Shown here one piece after another: positions 53,520-61,913 of a stretch of 64,000 bases of DNA. Below the pieces are notes generated by a model. It did not search any database. It saw only the letters and a program-made list of their open reading frames with translations, and had not been told where the DNA came from. The stretch is from a candidate division KSB1 bacterium (GTDB lineage: Bacteria; Zhuqueibacterota; Zhuqueibacteria; Residuimicrobiales; Krinioviventaceae), in NCBI GenBank assembly GCA_034521575.1, contig JAXHMJ010000002.1, positions 94,706-158,705 of the forward strand, read 5' to 3'. Every line of letters begins with the position of its first letter. Positions within the stretch are counted from its first letter, which is position 1. The translations under genes were made by a program, and so were the position numbers.

Positions 53520-54542
53520 TCAGGCAAACACGCCATCTATTTCAGCGCCGCATTCAGAGCATTTCCCGTTGCGAACATTGTTTTCAATGATGCGAAAGCC
53601 GTATCGTTTCAGCAGCATGGCGCCGCATGAGTAGCAGTGCGTGTGTTCACCATCATCGCCGGGGATGTTTCCCGAATAGACGTATCTCAACCCTTCTCTG
53701 GAACCCATTTCCACCGCTTTTTTAATCACAGATGTTGGCGTGGCATCTCTATCGGTCATTTTGTATTGGGGATGAAAACGGCTGATATGCCAGGGTGTTT
53801 CAGGGCCCAGCTCTGTTTTAATAAATTGTGCAATACTCTGCAATGTTTGTTCGGAATCGGCATAACCTGGTACAATTAGAGTTGTGACCTCCAGCCATAC
53901 GCCGAGCTGCTTCAAAAGCTTGAGGGTATTCAATACGGGTTCAAGCCGGCCCCCGATAATTTTTCGATAAAATGATTCATCCCATCCTTTGAGATCAATG
54001 TTGGCGCCTGCCAGAAAAGGGGCCAGTTGTTTCATAGGCTCGGGATTGATAAAACCGTTGGAAATGAAAACGCATTTGATTTGTTTTTCGGCCGCTTCTT
54101 TTGCAATGTCAAGGGCATACTCGAAGAAAATCGTGGGTTCTGTGTACGTAAATGCGATGGTTCGGCATTGGTTGTCATGTGCGGCGCGAACGATATCTTT
54201 TGCCTGAATGCGCTCTCCTGTGATAGTGTCACTGTATTTAACCTGACTGATATCACAATTTTGACAAAACATGCAGCGGAAATTACACCCTGCCGTGGCA
54301 ATCGAAAGAGAATGGGAAGCGGGGTAGACGTGAAACAAAGGTTTTTTTTCAATGGGATCAATGTGAGTGGCAATCGCACGTTCGTAAACCAGAGAATATA
54401 GAACGCCCTCTTTATTTTGTCTGACATTGCAAATCCCTGTCTTTTGATCAGCGATCCGGCATTCATGCGGACACAGATGACATTGGACCTGCTGATTCTC
54501 GAGTTTTGAATAATACAACGCTTCTTTCATAAGGCAATCCAT
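53520..54542 (-). CDS. amrS: AmmeMemoRadiSam system radical SAM enzyme (AmrS-like)
   Basis: 340 residues. CxxxCxxC at Cys86, Cys90, Cys93 (AGCNFRCMFCQNCD) binds the 4Fe-4S/SAM cluster. The N-terminal CHLCPHECRIADQKTGICNV and the C-terminal HCYSCGAMLLKRYG ... CSECGAEIDG are cysteine motifs typical of the family. Internal motifs FTYTEPTIFFEYALD and GANIDLKGWDESFYRK match AmrS. The usual partners AmrA and AmrB (Memo-like) are not in the window. The reaction of the system is not established. Start at 54542 (ATG) or 54530 (ATG); neither has a clear Shine-Dalgarno sequence. Confidence 0.9.
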   Translation of the reverse strand: MDCLMKEALYYSKLENQQVQCHLCPHECRIADQKTGICNVRQNKEGVLYSLVYERAIATHIDPIEKKPLFHVYPASHSLSIATAGCNFRCMFCQNCDISQVKYSDTITGERIQAKDIVRAAHDNQCRTIAFTYTEPTIFFEYALDIAKEAAEKQIKCVFISNGFINPEPMKQLAPFLAGANIDLKGWDESFYRKIIGGRLEPVLNTLKLLKQLGVWLEVTTLIVPGYADSEQTLQSIAQFIKTELGPETPWHISRFHPQYKMTDRDATPTSVIKKAVEMGSREGLRYVYSGNIPGDDGEHTHCYSCGAMLLKRYGFRIIENNVRNGKCSECGAEIDGVFA

Positions 54543-54650
54543 AGGTTTATTCTCTTAAAATAAAAAAAATCAGATAAAATGCAAAGATAAACCTGTTCTG
54601 TAAGCGATAAAAAAAAAAGGTCTCCAGGACTGGTTTCGTAAAAAAAGTTC

Positions 54651-54679
54651 TTGACTTTAGATGTTTTGTATATTATCTT
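54651..54679 (+). promoter_or_regulatory. Putative promoter of the LacI-like gene
   Basis: TTGACT (54651-54656) and TATCTT (54674-54679) are 17 bases apart. The -10 region also fits the TAnnTTTG-like element of Bacteroidota. The operator at 54686 follows within 10 bases, where a repressor would block initiation. Confidence 0.5.
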
Positions 54680-54685
54680 GCTTAA

Positions 54686-54703
54686 GTCGAAAACGATTTC
54701 GAC
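54686..54703. promoter_or_regulatory. LacI-family-type operator
   Basis: GTCGAAAACGATTTCGAC: seven-base arms GTCGAAA/TTTCGAC around a central ACGA. The CGAAAACGNTTTCG core is the classic LacI-family site. It lies just downstream of the putative promoter and 98 bases before ATG 54801. Confidence 0.7.
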
Positions 54704-54800
54704 AATATGTCGGATTAGCCGCTTGTGATAGCGAAAAACAAGGTTGCGAGATTCGGAGTGCAGATATTTTCAATGTACCTTTTCCAAAAATGAGTCCGGT

Positions 54801-55763
54801 ATGAACAATTTTTTGCAGGAAAACTCTCAAAATACAGAGTCCAGTATATCTAAAAATCCTAGGCGTTCTGTGTTAAAAGATGCCGGACCGGTGCTTGTAG
54901 ATGGAACCCGGAAATCTCGAAAAAGCAGTGAAAATATCGGTGTTATTTTCTGTCACAAAGATTTACCCCTTTCAAATAATCCGTTTTATTCAAGAGTACT
55001 CGAAGGCATAGAAGCTGCTCTGGTGATGAATAATTATAACCTCGTTCTTCACTTGCTCCCTCAGAATGAAAATATTACCCTGCCCAAGATGATTCGCGAT
55101 GAATTGGTGGATGGCCTTATGCTGGTCGGCGTGGTCAGCGAATCTTTTGTGGAGCGTATTTCCAAGCTGAATCTGCCTGCGGTATTGGTAGATCCCCGAT
55201 ACAGGCAGTCCTTTTTCCCCCAAATTCTTATCGATAATGAACGCGGTGCCTTTTTAGCAAGCACTCATTTGATCCGGAAAGGGCATAGACGAATCGGGTT
55301 TATCAGCGCCGACCTGGATCGTTTGAGTTTTCAAACGCGATTTAAAGGGTATCGAAAAGCTCTGGAATATCGCGAAATCGAGTTTGATAAAGCCCTGGTT
55401 GTCAATGGGGGATTGGAGGAAGGGTATGAACATGTCACGCGGCTTTTATCGCTTTCGAATCCTCCCACTGCCATTTTTTCCGCCAATGACATCAATGCAA
55501 TTTACGGTTATAAAGCCGTTTTGGATAAAGGACTCAAAATTCCGGACGATATCAGTTTTATAGGCTTTGATGATATCGGTCTGGCTAAAATATCGTCTCC
55601 TCCGCTTACCACAATTCGGGTGTACAAAGAAGAGATGGGTTCGATCGCGGTCAGGCGTCTTCTTTCTGTCCTGCAACAGACAGAATCAGAGCCGAGTACC
55701 TCACTTGTTCCTGTGCGTCTTGTGGAGAGAGATTCCGTTATGGACATTAGCAAAAGGAGGTGA
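54801..55763 (+). CDS. LacI/GalR-type ligand-binding protein without the DNA-binding domain
   Basis: 320 residues from ATG 54801 (a TTG at 54744 would add 19). After a polar N-terminus of about 45 residues it is a standard periplasmic-binding-fold sensor of the LacI family: NIGVIFCHKDLPLSNNPFYS, VLEGIEAALVMNNYNLVL, RKGHRRIGFISADLDRLSFQ, TAIFSANDINAIYGYKAVLD, ISFIGFDDIGLAKISSPPLT. The canonical N-terminal helix-turn-helix (DVAxxAGVSxxTVSRVLN) is absent, and I do not find it upstream in any frame. No signal peptide. It is followed by AAAGGAGGTGA at 55752-55763. Possibly a cytoplasmic sugar sensor acting on another regulator. Confidence 0.85.
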   Translation: MNNFLQENSQNTESSISKNPRRSVLKDAGPVLVDGTRKSRKSSENIGVIFCHKDLPLSNNPFYSRVLEGIEAALVMNNYNLVLHLLPQNENITLPKMIRDELVDGLMLVGVVSESFVERISKLNLPAVLVDPRYRQSFFPQILIDNERGAFLASTHLIRKGHRRIGFISADLDRLSFQTRFKGYRKALEYREIEFDKALVVNGGLEEGYEHVTRLLSLSNPPTAIFSANDINAIYGYKAVLDKGLKIPDDISFIGFDDIGLAKISSPPLTTIRVYKEEMGSIAVRRLLSVLQQTESEPSTSLVPVRLVERDSVMDISKRR

Positions 55764-55827
55764 AACTCACAATTTATCGTTTTCATTAATGGTTGTATTA
55801 TCAATTTTATCAAAAGGAGGTTTGGAA

Positions 55828-58794
55828 ATGAGACATGTTTTATGGTTTGCCTTGATGATCTGTGTGGGATTGTTTTCAACAGCTCAGGCACAGGTGATTG
55901 CTGATTTTGAGGCGGGTACAGACGGTGGGTTTTCCATCGGCTGGGGCGAAGCCTTGACCAGCATCGGCTATGCAGATGATCCGTCTGGAGAGTCTGTGGG
56001 TGTTCTGGAGCTCAATTTTGACGGCGCCGCTGGTGACAAAGGAGCCTTTGCGAAAGCCGATATAGAGTCGAATGGCGCCTATAGTTTGATGATGTGGCTC
56101 TGGCTGCCTTCGGACGCACCGGATTCTCTGCTTTTCAAAGCATGGGCGCAGGATCAAAACAGCTGGGGATGGAATGAACAGGTGTATTATGCCGGTGATA
56201 TTGCCAAAGAAACCTGGTATCCCATAACCTTTGATCTTGAAGCCAAATATGTAGCTGACCCGGCTAATCTCAATCATCATGACTACAAGATAAAAGCCGG
56301 TATAGAGGTCGCAGGTTATTCATTGAGCGGTGCGGAAGCCGATTGGGCGGGCACTCTGTATATGGACAATGTTTCCTTAATAGGTGTCGAACCGGATTTT
56401 TACGCTCAATTCGATGATGGTACAACAAGTGGTTTCGCTGACAATGGCTGGGGAACCGGATTCACCGATGTATCGAATCAGGCTGATCCCAGTGGCGAGT
56501 CAGACGGTGTGCTTGCATTGACCTTTGACGGCTCTGCCGGGCAAAAAGGCGATGTAGAAGGAAGCGGCCTGCCGGATCCGGCGTCCTATGATATGATGGT
56601 TTATCATATTTGGCTGCCGGAGGGTACTCCTGATGAACTGGGAATTAAAACCTGGGCACAGGATAACAACACCTGGACCTGGAAAGAAAAGCTTTACAGA
56701 GCTAATGCTATTCCCAAGCAAGTCTGGTATCCGATCTTTTTCAATCTGGAAGCGGCACGCGCTATGAATCCGGCGGAATTTGATCACTATCAGTATACCT
56801 TTGGAAGAGCCGGGCTGGAAGTGCATACCTTTGATGTAACCGGTGCGGACACCGCCTGGACCGGCACGATTTATATCGATAATGCTGGAATGCTCGGAAT
56901 GGACATTGGTTCCAAATGGGTACTGGCTGATTTTGAGAGTCCTGCTGCGGAATTGCAGGGATTCAAAGCCATGAACTGGGGGAATGCCCTCACGGATTTG
57001 TCGCGCATGGATGATCCGACCGGCGAGAGTGACGGTGTGATGAAAGCCGACTGGGATTTCAGTCTGGGACAAAAAGAAGCCATCGGCATGAGTAACGTCA
57101 GTTTTGGTTGGACCGAGACGGATACCGGCGCCACCGCAATGACGCTGGATGTTTATATCCCCGAAAGTATGCCGCTCGGCGCTCAGGTCTCGATATTTGG
57201 GACAAATGTCGACTGGAGTGAAGCCAAATATATGGTCAGTGATTCGACTTTGACGCCTGGCGGCTGGTATACGATGACGTATGATATCGTTGATTTCGAA
57301 GAACAGGGGAAGATTGACCCTAAAGCCGCGATTACTATCGGTACCCAGGTTTATTATGCAGATGCCAGTCATGAATGGACCGGTTCTGTTTATTTTGATA
57401 ACCTGACTCTTTTAGGTATTGAAAAACCCGAAGGTGAGGTTGCATCGCCGACTGTTACAGCCTCGGTTGATACGTCAAATGAATCCATGCCGCCCTACCA
57501 GACCGTTGAGATCAATTGGGTAGATAACGATCTCGGCACAGAAAGCTATAATGTTTACATGAGTCAATCTCCTGTCAACAGTCTGGACGCGGAAGGTGTG
57601 ATTCAACTGACCAATGACATTCCGCATGGAGAAGAATACTGGCAGCATCGACCCTTTACCTCGGACGGCGGCGAAGCCACATACTATTATGCTGTAACAG
57701 CCAATGATCCCGAAGGCGGTGAAACCGAACTGACGGAATCATGCAAGGTTGGTCCGGTGACGGTAACCCATACCAGCGCTACAGCCAAAGCCAGGTATGT
57801 TGCTGATTTTGCTTCTTCTTTTTCGCTTGATGGTTTGGCAACAGAGTTTGAGCCTTACAACGAATATCAACTTGTTCCTGAGAACGCCGGTGGCGATTCA
57901 TCTCAAGTCGCGGGATGGGACCACGAGTCCACTGATCTGATGTGGCACACCACCTTTGTGGTGGATGACGACTATCTCTACATTTCCGCGAATGTCACAG
58001 ATGATGATCTGAACGCGGAAGGCAACGAGCCGTTGTACGAAGGAACTCAACCCTGGATGGGCGATGCGCTTGAATTCTATATCGGTTACTATGACGTGAC
58101 CACACTTGATGATTATCACGGGTACAATACGGTTGATGCGGAAGGAACCGGCGACTGGCGCATTGCTTTCACCGCATGGGGCACCTCCGGTACGGCTACG
58201 TCTATTGACCAGTCCTTCCCCGGTGTGGAAACCACGGTATTTCAAAAGTTCACGGGTGACGGCTATATCATTGAAACCCGCATTTTTCTCGATTCTCTGG
58301 CTCTGAATCATGAGCTGATTATCAAAGACGGTACAAAAATGCCCATGCAGATCAATTGTAACGATCTGGATCCGGCTGAAGGTGATGAAGGTCGTACGCT
58401 GCAGGCAAACTGGGGCGGCAGCAGCGGCCATGAGGGCTGGAAGCGTCCCGGCGCCTGGGGATTTCTTGAGGTGATCGGAGGCCCGGCTGCCGTGAATGAT
58501 GCCAATTCGGCTCCAAATGAATTTTCTCTACATCAGAACTACCCGAATCCGTTCAACCCGGTAACCACACTCACTTATGATGTGGCAAAAGCCACAGATG
58601 TTACGATTGTGGTGTATGATGTGCTGGGCAAAAAAGTGAAAACCCTGGTGCAGGCCAAACAGGCTGCCGGAACCCATAGCGTCAATTGGGACGGAACCAA
58701 TGACGCCGGTCTCCGGGTATCCAGCGGTGTTTATTTCTATCAGATGAAAACAACGGATTATACAAAAACTCAAAAAATGATGCTGCTTAAATAA
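55828..58794 (+). CDS. Large secreted carbohydrate-binding protein: three CBM-like repeats, Fn3, CBM9-like domain, FlgD-Ig-like tail
   Basis: 988 residues, start ATG 55828 behind AAAGGAGG. Signal peptide RHVLWFALMICVGLFSTAQA. Three related repeats of about 160 residues follow, each with (A/Q)DFE.GT..GF...WG.(A/G)LT(D/S).....DPSGES.GVL.L.FDG..G.K. Next come an Fn3-like domain (AYNVYMSQSP-like, VEINWVDNDLGTESYNVYM), and a CBM9/DOMON-like domain (DLMWHTTFVVDDDYLYISAN, WMGDALEFYIGYYD). It ends NYPNPFNPVTTLTYDV ... SSGVYFYQMKTTDYTKTQKM. It binds glycans at the cell surface, probably delivering them to the TonB receptor encoded next; the LacI-like gene is just upstream. Confidence 0.88.
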   Translation: MRHVLWFALMICVGLFSTAQAQVIADFEAGTDGGFSIGWGEALTSIGYADDPSGESVGVLELNFDGAAGDKGAFAKADIESNGAYSLMMWLWLPSDAPDSLLFKAWAQDQNSWGWNEQVYYAGDIAKETWYPITFDLEAKYVADPANLNHHDYKIKAGIEVAGYSLSGAEADWAGTLYMDNVSLIGVEPDFYAQFDDGTTSGFADNGWGTGFTDVSNQADPSGESDGVLALTFDGSAGQKGDVEGSGLPDPASYDMMVYHIWLPEGTPDELGIKTWAQDNNTWTWKEKLYRANAIPKQVWYPIFFNLEAARAMNPAEFDHYQYTFGRAGLEVHTFDVTGADTAWTGTIYIDNAGMLGMDIGSKWVLADFESPAAELQGFKAMNWGNALTDLSRMDDPTGESDGVMKADWDFSLGQKEAIGMSNVSFGWTETDTGATAMTLDVYIPESMPLGAQVSIFGTNVDWSEAKYMVSDSTLTPGGWYTMTYDIVDFEEQGKIDPKAAITIGTQVYYADASHEWTGSVYFDNLTLLGIEKPEGEVASPTVTASVDTSNESMPPYQTVEINWVDNDLGTESYNVYMSQSPVNSLDAEGVIQLTNDIPHGEEYWQHRPFTSDGGEATYYYAVTANDPEGGETELTESCKVGPVTVTHTSATAKARYVADFASSFSLDGLATEFEPYNEYQLVPENAGGDSSQVAGWDHESTDLMWHTTFVVDDDYLYISANVTDDDLNAEGNEPLYEGTQPWMGDALEFYIGYYDVTTLDDYHGYNTVDAEGTGDWRIAFTAWGTSGTATSIDQSFPGVETTVFQKFTGDGYIIETRIFLDSLALNHELIIKDGTKMPMQINCNDLDPAEGDEGRTLQANWGGSSGHEGWKRPGAWGFLEVIGGPAAVNDANSAPNEFSLHQNYPNPFNPVTTLTYDVAKATDVTIVVYDVLGKKVKTLVQAKQAAGTHSVNWDGTNDAGLRVSSGVYFYQMKTTDYTKTQKMMLLK

Positions 58795-58804
58795 GCTGAT
58801 CACA

Positions 58805-58840
58805 GTGGTAAGGGCATACAATGCCCTTGCCACTTTTTTT
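58805..58840 (+). terminator. Rho-independent terminator of the CBM gene
   Basis: Stem GTGGTAAGGGCAT / ATGCCCTTGCCAC (one T-G wobble) with a short loop and seven T residues, 10 bases after the stop codon. Confidence 0.88.
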
Positions 58841-58852
58841 CTCCTGAACCTG

Positions 58853-58902
58853 ATTATGGATTTTATTTAACCGTTGATGGACTGTTAAATAAAATCCATA
58901 AT
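58853..58902. promoter_or_regulatory. Long inverted repeat (19-bp perfect arms) before the TonB receptor gene
   Basis: ATTATGGATTTTATTTAAC (58853-58871) and its exact reverse complement (58884-58902) are separated by a 12-base loop. The repeat ends 28 bases before the receptor start at 58931, so it covers the likely promoter or leader. It could be an operator for a large dimeric regulator or a leader hairpin limiting expression. Confidence 0.65.
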
Positions 58903-58930
58903 ATTAAACGTTTTGTCAGAGGTACAATAT

Positions 58931-60148
58931 ATGGTTGAAAAAAGATGTAAACCAATGATCAGGTGGATTTTTCTGATTCTCCTGTTTTCCGTATCTGCGG
59001 CTTTTGCCGCGACCACCGGGAAAATTGCAGGACGAGTGCTAGACGCTGAAACCGGCGAGCCGCTCGTTGGTGCGAATATTGTAATTCAGAATACAAATAG
59101 GGGGGCGGCAGCGGATGCAGAGGGTGAATTCTATATCATTAATGTTCCACCCGGAAGTTACTCAGTTGTTGCCCGGATGATCGGCTATACACCGCAGCGT
59201 GTTGAAGAGGTCCGGGTCAGTGTTGACCTGACATCCAAAGTCAATTTTGAATTGCGCGAAACGGTACTGGAAGCCGGTGAGGAAGTGGTTGTGACGGCTC
59301 ATCGGGAAATTCAGAAAGATCTAACTTCATCCGAAGTTTCCATCAGTTCTGAAACCATCGAAGATTTACCGGTTCGCAGTGTTTCCGAGATGCTGTCCCT
59401 GCAGGCCGGTATTACCCGGGATGCGTCCGGGAGCCTGCATATTCGCGGCGGCCGAACGAACGAAATTACCTATATGGTGGACGGGGTCCAGGTTTTGAAT
59501 CCGTTGAACCGCAGTTCCGGTATCAGTATCGATGATCAGGCTATTGAAGAGTTAAAAGCGATTACCGGAACTTTTAATGCGGAATACGGTCAAGCCTTGT
59601 CCGGGGTGGTCAATATCGTGACCAAAAAAGCCACCGACAAATTTACATTCAATCTGACTGGATATCTTGGTGATTATTTCAGTTTTGATAATGATGTATA
59701 TCACGTGAATAAAAATGAAGACTGGGTGCATGCAGCAGCCCGCGCTTTAAACCGGCGTAATGACAGACTGGATTATGACCTGTTTCAGTATTTTGATGAA
59801 CAAGAAGGCTTTGATTCAGAAATTTTCCAGGAAAAACCCTGGCTGCAGAAAGAAGGGTATCTGGACACTTTTAATCCATTAAAATCTCAGGATCTGCAGG
59901 TTAATATGTCCGGTCCGGTGCCGTTTACGAATAAACGATTGTCATTTTTCGTGTCCGGGCGGTACAATTATTCTCCGGGTTATCAGCATGGTATGCAGTA
60001 TTTTATGCCTGGGGATTTCAAAGTCCGGTTTCCGATACAACCCACGAGTTTGCATCTCCGGATAACGAACTCAAGGTGCTCGACTGGTATCGCGGGATTT
60101 CCACACAATCCAAACTCTATATCGATCTTACAGAAGATCTGGATTTAA
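58931..60148 (+). CDS. TonB-dependent receptor, first part (frameshifted)
   Basis: Starts at ATG 58931 behind AGAGG. Signal peptide, then a carboxypeptidase-regulatory-like domain (GKIAGRVLDAETGEPLVGAN, AADAEGEFYIINVPPGSYSV), then a plug (VRSVSEMLSLQAGITRDASG, LHIRGGRTNEITYMVDG, TFNAEYGQALSGVVNIVTKK). The barrel begins but the frame is lost about 60008-60016 in CCTGGGGAT: the expected GFQSPVSDTTHEFASPDNEL continues in the frame of the next feature. The three parts together give one receptor of about 985 residues. Confidence 0.88.
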   Translation: MVEKRCKPMIRWIFLILLFSVSAAFAATTGKIAGRVLDAETGEPLVGANIVIQNTNRGAAADAEGEFYIINVPPGSYSVVARMIGYTPQRVEEVRVSVDLTSKVNFELRETVLEAGEEVVVTAHREIQKDLTSSEVSISSETIEDLPVRSVSEMLSLQAGITRDASGSLHIRGGRTNEITYMVDGVQVLNPLNRSSGISIDDQAIEELKAITGTFNAEYGQALSGVVNIVTKKATDKFTFNLTGYLGDYFSFDNDVYHVNKNEDWVHAAARALNRRNDRLDYDLFQYFDEQEGFDSEIFQEKPWLQKEGYLDTFNPLKSQDLQVNMSGPVPFTNKRLSFFVSGRYNYSPGYQHGMQYFMPGDFKVRFPIQPTSLHLRITNSRCSTGIAGFPHNPNSISILQKIWI

Positions 60149-60534
60149 GTTACGGCTTTTATTTCAATAATGATCACAGCTATGGTGTCAGCGGAGCGAC
60201 GACTTTTAAATATGTCCCGGATGCCGGACGTCATTATTACACCAATCGATATACTCATATCTTGTCCGCCACCTATGTGTTCAGCAGGAGCACGTTTCTC
60301 GATCTGAAAGGCAGTTACTATAAAAACGATCACGAAAACTATGCCTATCAAAATCCGTATGACTATCGCTATATGCCGACTCAGCCCGGCGATTTTGAGC
60401 AGTACGTATTTGCTCCGGGCCCGGATGATAATATCTCAATCTCCTCCAAGCCGAAAATGACTTTGCCTATTGGGGCAACGATGCCAACCGCACTCATACG
60501 AATACGAGCTATTACTCGGTTAATCTGGACTTGA
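60076..60534 (+). CDS. TonB-dependent receptor, middle part (frameshifted)
   Basis: Barrel strands VLDWYRGISTQSKLYIDLTE, DLDLSYGFYFNNDHSYGVSG and RSTFLDLKGSYYKNDHENYA belong to the receptor begun at 58931; the true join is about 60010, upstream of the ATG at 60076. The frame is lost again about 60440-60458, and ENDFAYWGNDANRTHTNTSY follows in the third frame. Confidence 0.82.
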   Translation: MLDWYRGISTQSKLYIDLTEDLDLSYGFYFNNDHSYGVSGATTFKYVPDAGRHYYTNRYTHILSATYVFSRSTFLDLKGSYYKNDHENYAYQNPYDYRYMPTQPGDFEQYVFAPGPDDNISISSKPKMTLPIGATMPTALIRIRAITRLIWT

Positions 60535-61895
60535 CCAGTCAGGTTACCAAACGTCACCTGGTCAAGATGGGTGTGTCCGGCCGAATGCACGAGATCGAAA
60601 ACGATTATTACGAACTGCAGTTTTCGCAGGCGGATTATCGTCCGATCGTGCCCCCGTCAAGTTCACCGTTTCATACCTATTATTCGGCAAAACCGCAGGA
60701 ATTCGCTGCTTTTATTCAGGACAAGATTGAATTCCAGGAGCTGGTCATTAACCTGGGGCTGAGGTATGATTATTTTTACTCTGATGGTCGGCTGCTGAGC
60801 GACCCCATCGATCCCCAGGTGTATTCTCCGTTTAAATACGATCATATTTACAAGAATTACACCGCAGCCACTCCGGATAGCGAGTTGGTCAGATACTCGG
60901 CTAAAGAGCGCAAGGAGTTCTGGTATAACGAGCCGGAACCCAAGTCTCAACTCAGTCCGCGGTTCGGCCTTTCCTTTCCCATTTCTGATCAGGGGGTCAT
61001 CCACTTTTCCTACGGTCATTTTTTCCAGAATCCGGAGTTTCAATATCTGTATGCCAATCCGAATTTCTGGATTACCGGTGCCGGAGCGGAAAATCTGGTG
61101 GGCAATTCTGATTTAAAGGCCGAACGCACGGTCATGTATGAGATTGGACTGCAACAGCAGCTTTCCAACGCCTGGTACCTTCACATCACAGGGTTTTACC
61201 GGGATATCCGTGATTGGATTGGTACGGGCTTTCCCCAGGATACCTATCGGGGTTTGACCTATTTCAGCTATGTGAACAAAGACCATGCGCGCGCCAAGGG
61301 GGTGACGGTTTCATCGCAAATGGATTTTTCACCATTGCGTGTAAATTTCGATTATACGTATATGATGGCACGCGGCACATCGTCGAATCCGCGCGATGCG
61401 TACAATGATCTGCAGAACGACAGAGCCCCGCGCGTCCAGCTGATCAATCTGAACTGGGACCAGCGCCACTCTCTCGGTGTGGTTACCAATTATGCGCAGA
61501 ATGGGTGGTCGGCTACGTTGACCAGTTCAATGAACTCCGGGTTGCCCTATACGCCTTCTTTTATTCGCGGTGAAGCGACGGGCTCCAGCGCTTATATCGG
61601 TTTACGTGAAAACAGTGAACGCAAGCCCTTTACATATAATTTTGATCTGCGGGTTTCAAAGATGTTAAATATCGGAGCCTATGCTATGCAGTTCTACCTG
61701 GATGTGACCAATCTGCTGGATACCCGTAACGTTCTCTATGTGTATTCTGATACAGGGCAGGCGGATTACACGCTGGAGAGCTATCAGCAGGAAGGCAGAT
61801 ACATTGAAATCTCTGACATTAAAGAGTATTATACACGTCCGGGGATGTATTCGTCACCTCGGTATATCAGTTTGGGTTTGCGGTTAAGCTATTAA
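60531..61895 (+). CDS. TonB-dependent receptor, C-terminal part
   Basis: The last about 480 residues of the receptor barrel (real join about 60450): QVTKRHLVKMGVSGRMHEIE, FAAFIQDKIEFQELVINLGL, LGLRYDYFYSDGRLL, LSPRFGLSFPISDQGVIHFS, IGLQQQLSNAWYLHITGFYR, and a terminal RYISLGLRLSY with aromatic end residue as in outer-membrane barrels. With two frameshifts, the receptor would need repair of both to function. The PorV-type gene starts 18 bases later. Confidence 0.85.
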   Translation: MTSQVTKRHLVKMGVSGRMHEIENDYYELQFSQADYRPIVPPSSSPFHTYYSAKPQEFAAFIQDKIEFQELVINLGLRYDYFYSDGRLLSDPIDPQVYSPFKYDHIYKNYTAATPDSELVRYSAKERKEFWYNEPEPKSQLSPRFGLSFPISDQGVIHFSYGHFFQNPEFQYLYANPNFWITGAGAENLVGNSDLKAERTVMYEIGLQQQLSNAWYLHITGFYRDIRDWIGTGFPQDTYRGLTYFSYVNKDHARAKGVTVSSQMDFSPLRVNFDYTYMMARGTSSNPRDAYNDLQNDRAPRVQLINLNWDQRHSLGVVTNYAQNGWSATLTSSMNSGLPYTPSFIRGEATGSSAYIGLRENSERKPFTYNFDLRVSKMLNIGAYAMQFYLDVTNLLDTRNVLYVYSDTGQADYTLESYQQEGRYIEISDIKEYYTRPGMYSSPRYISLGLRLSY

Positions 61896-61913
61896 GAAAA
61901 ATGAGGTTTGATT

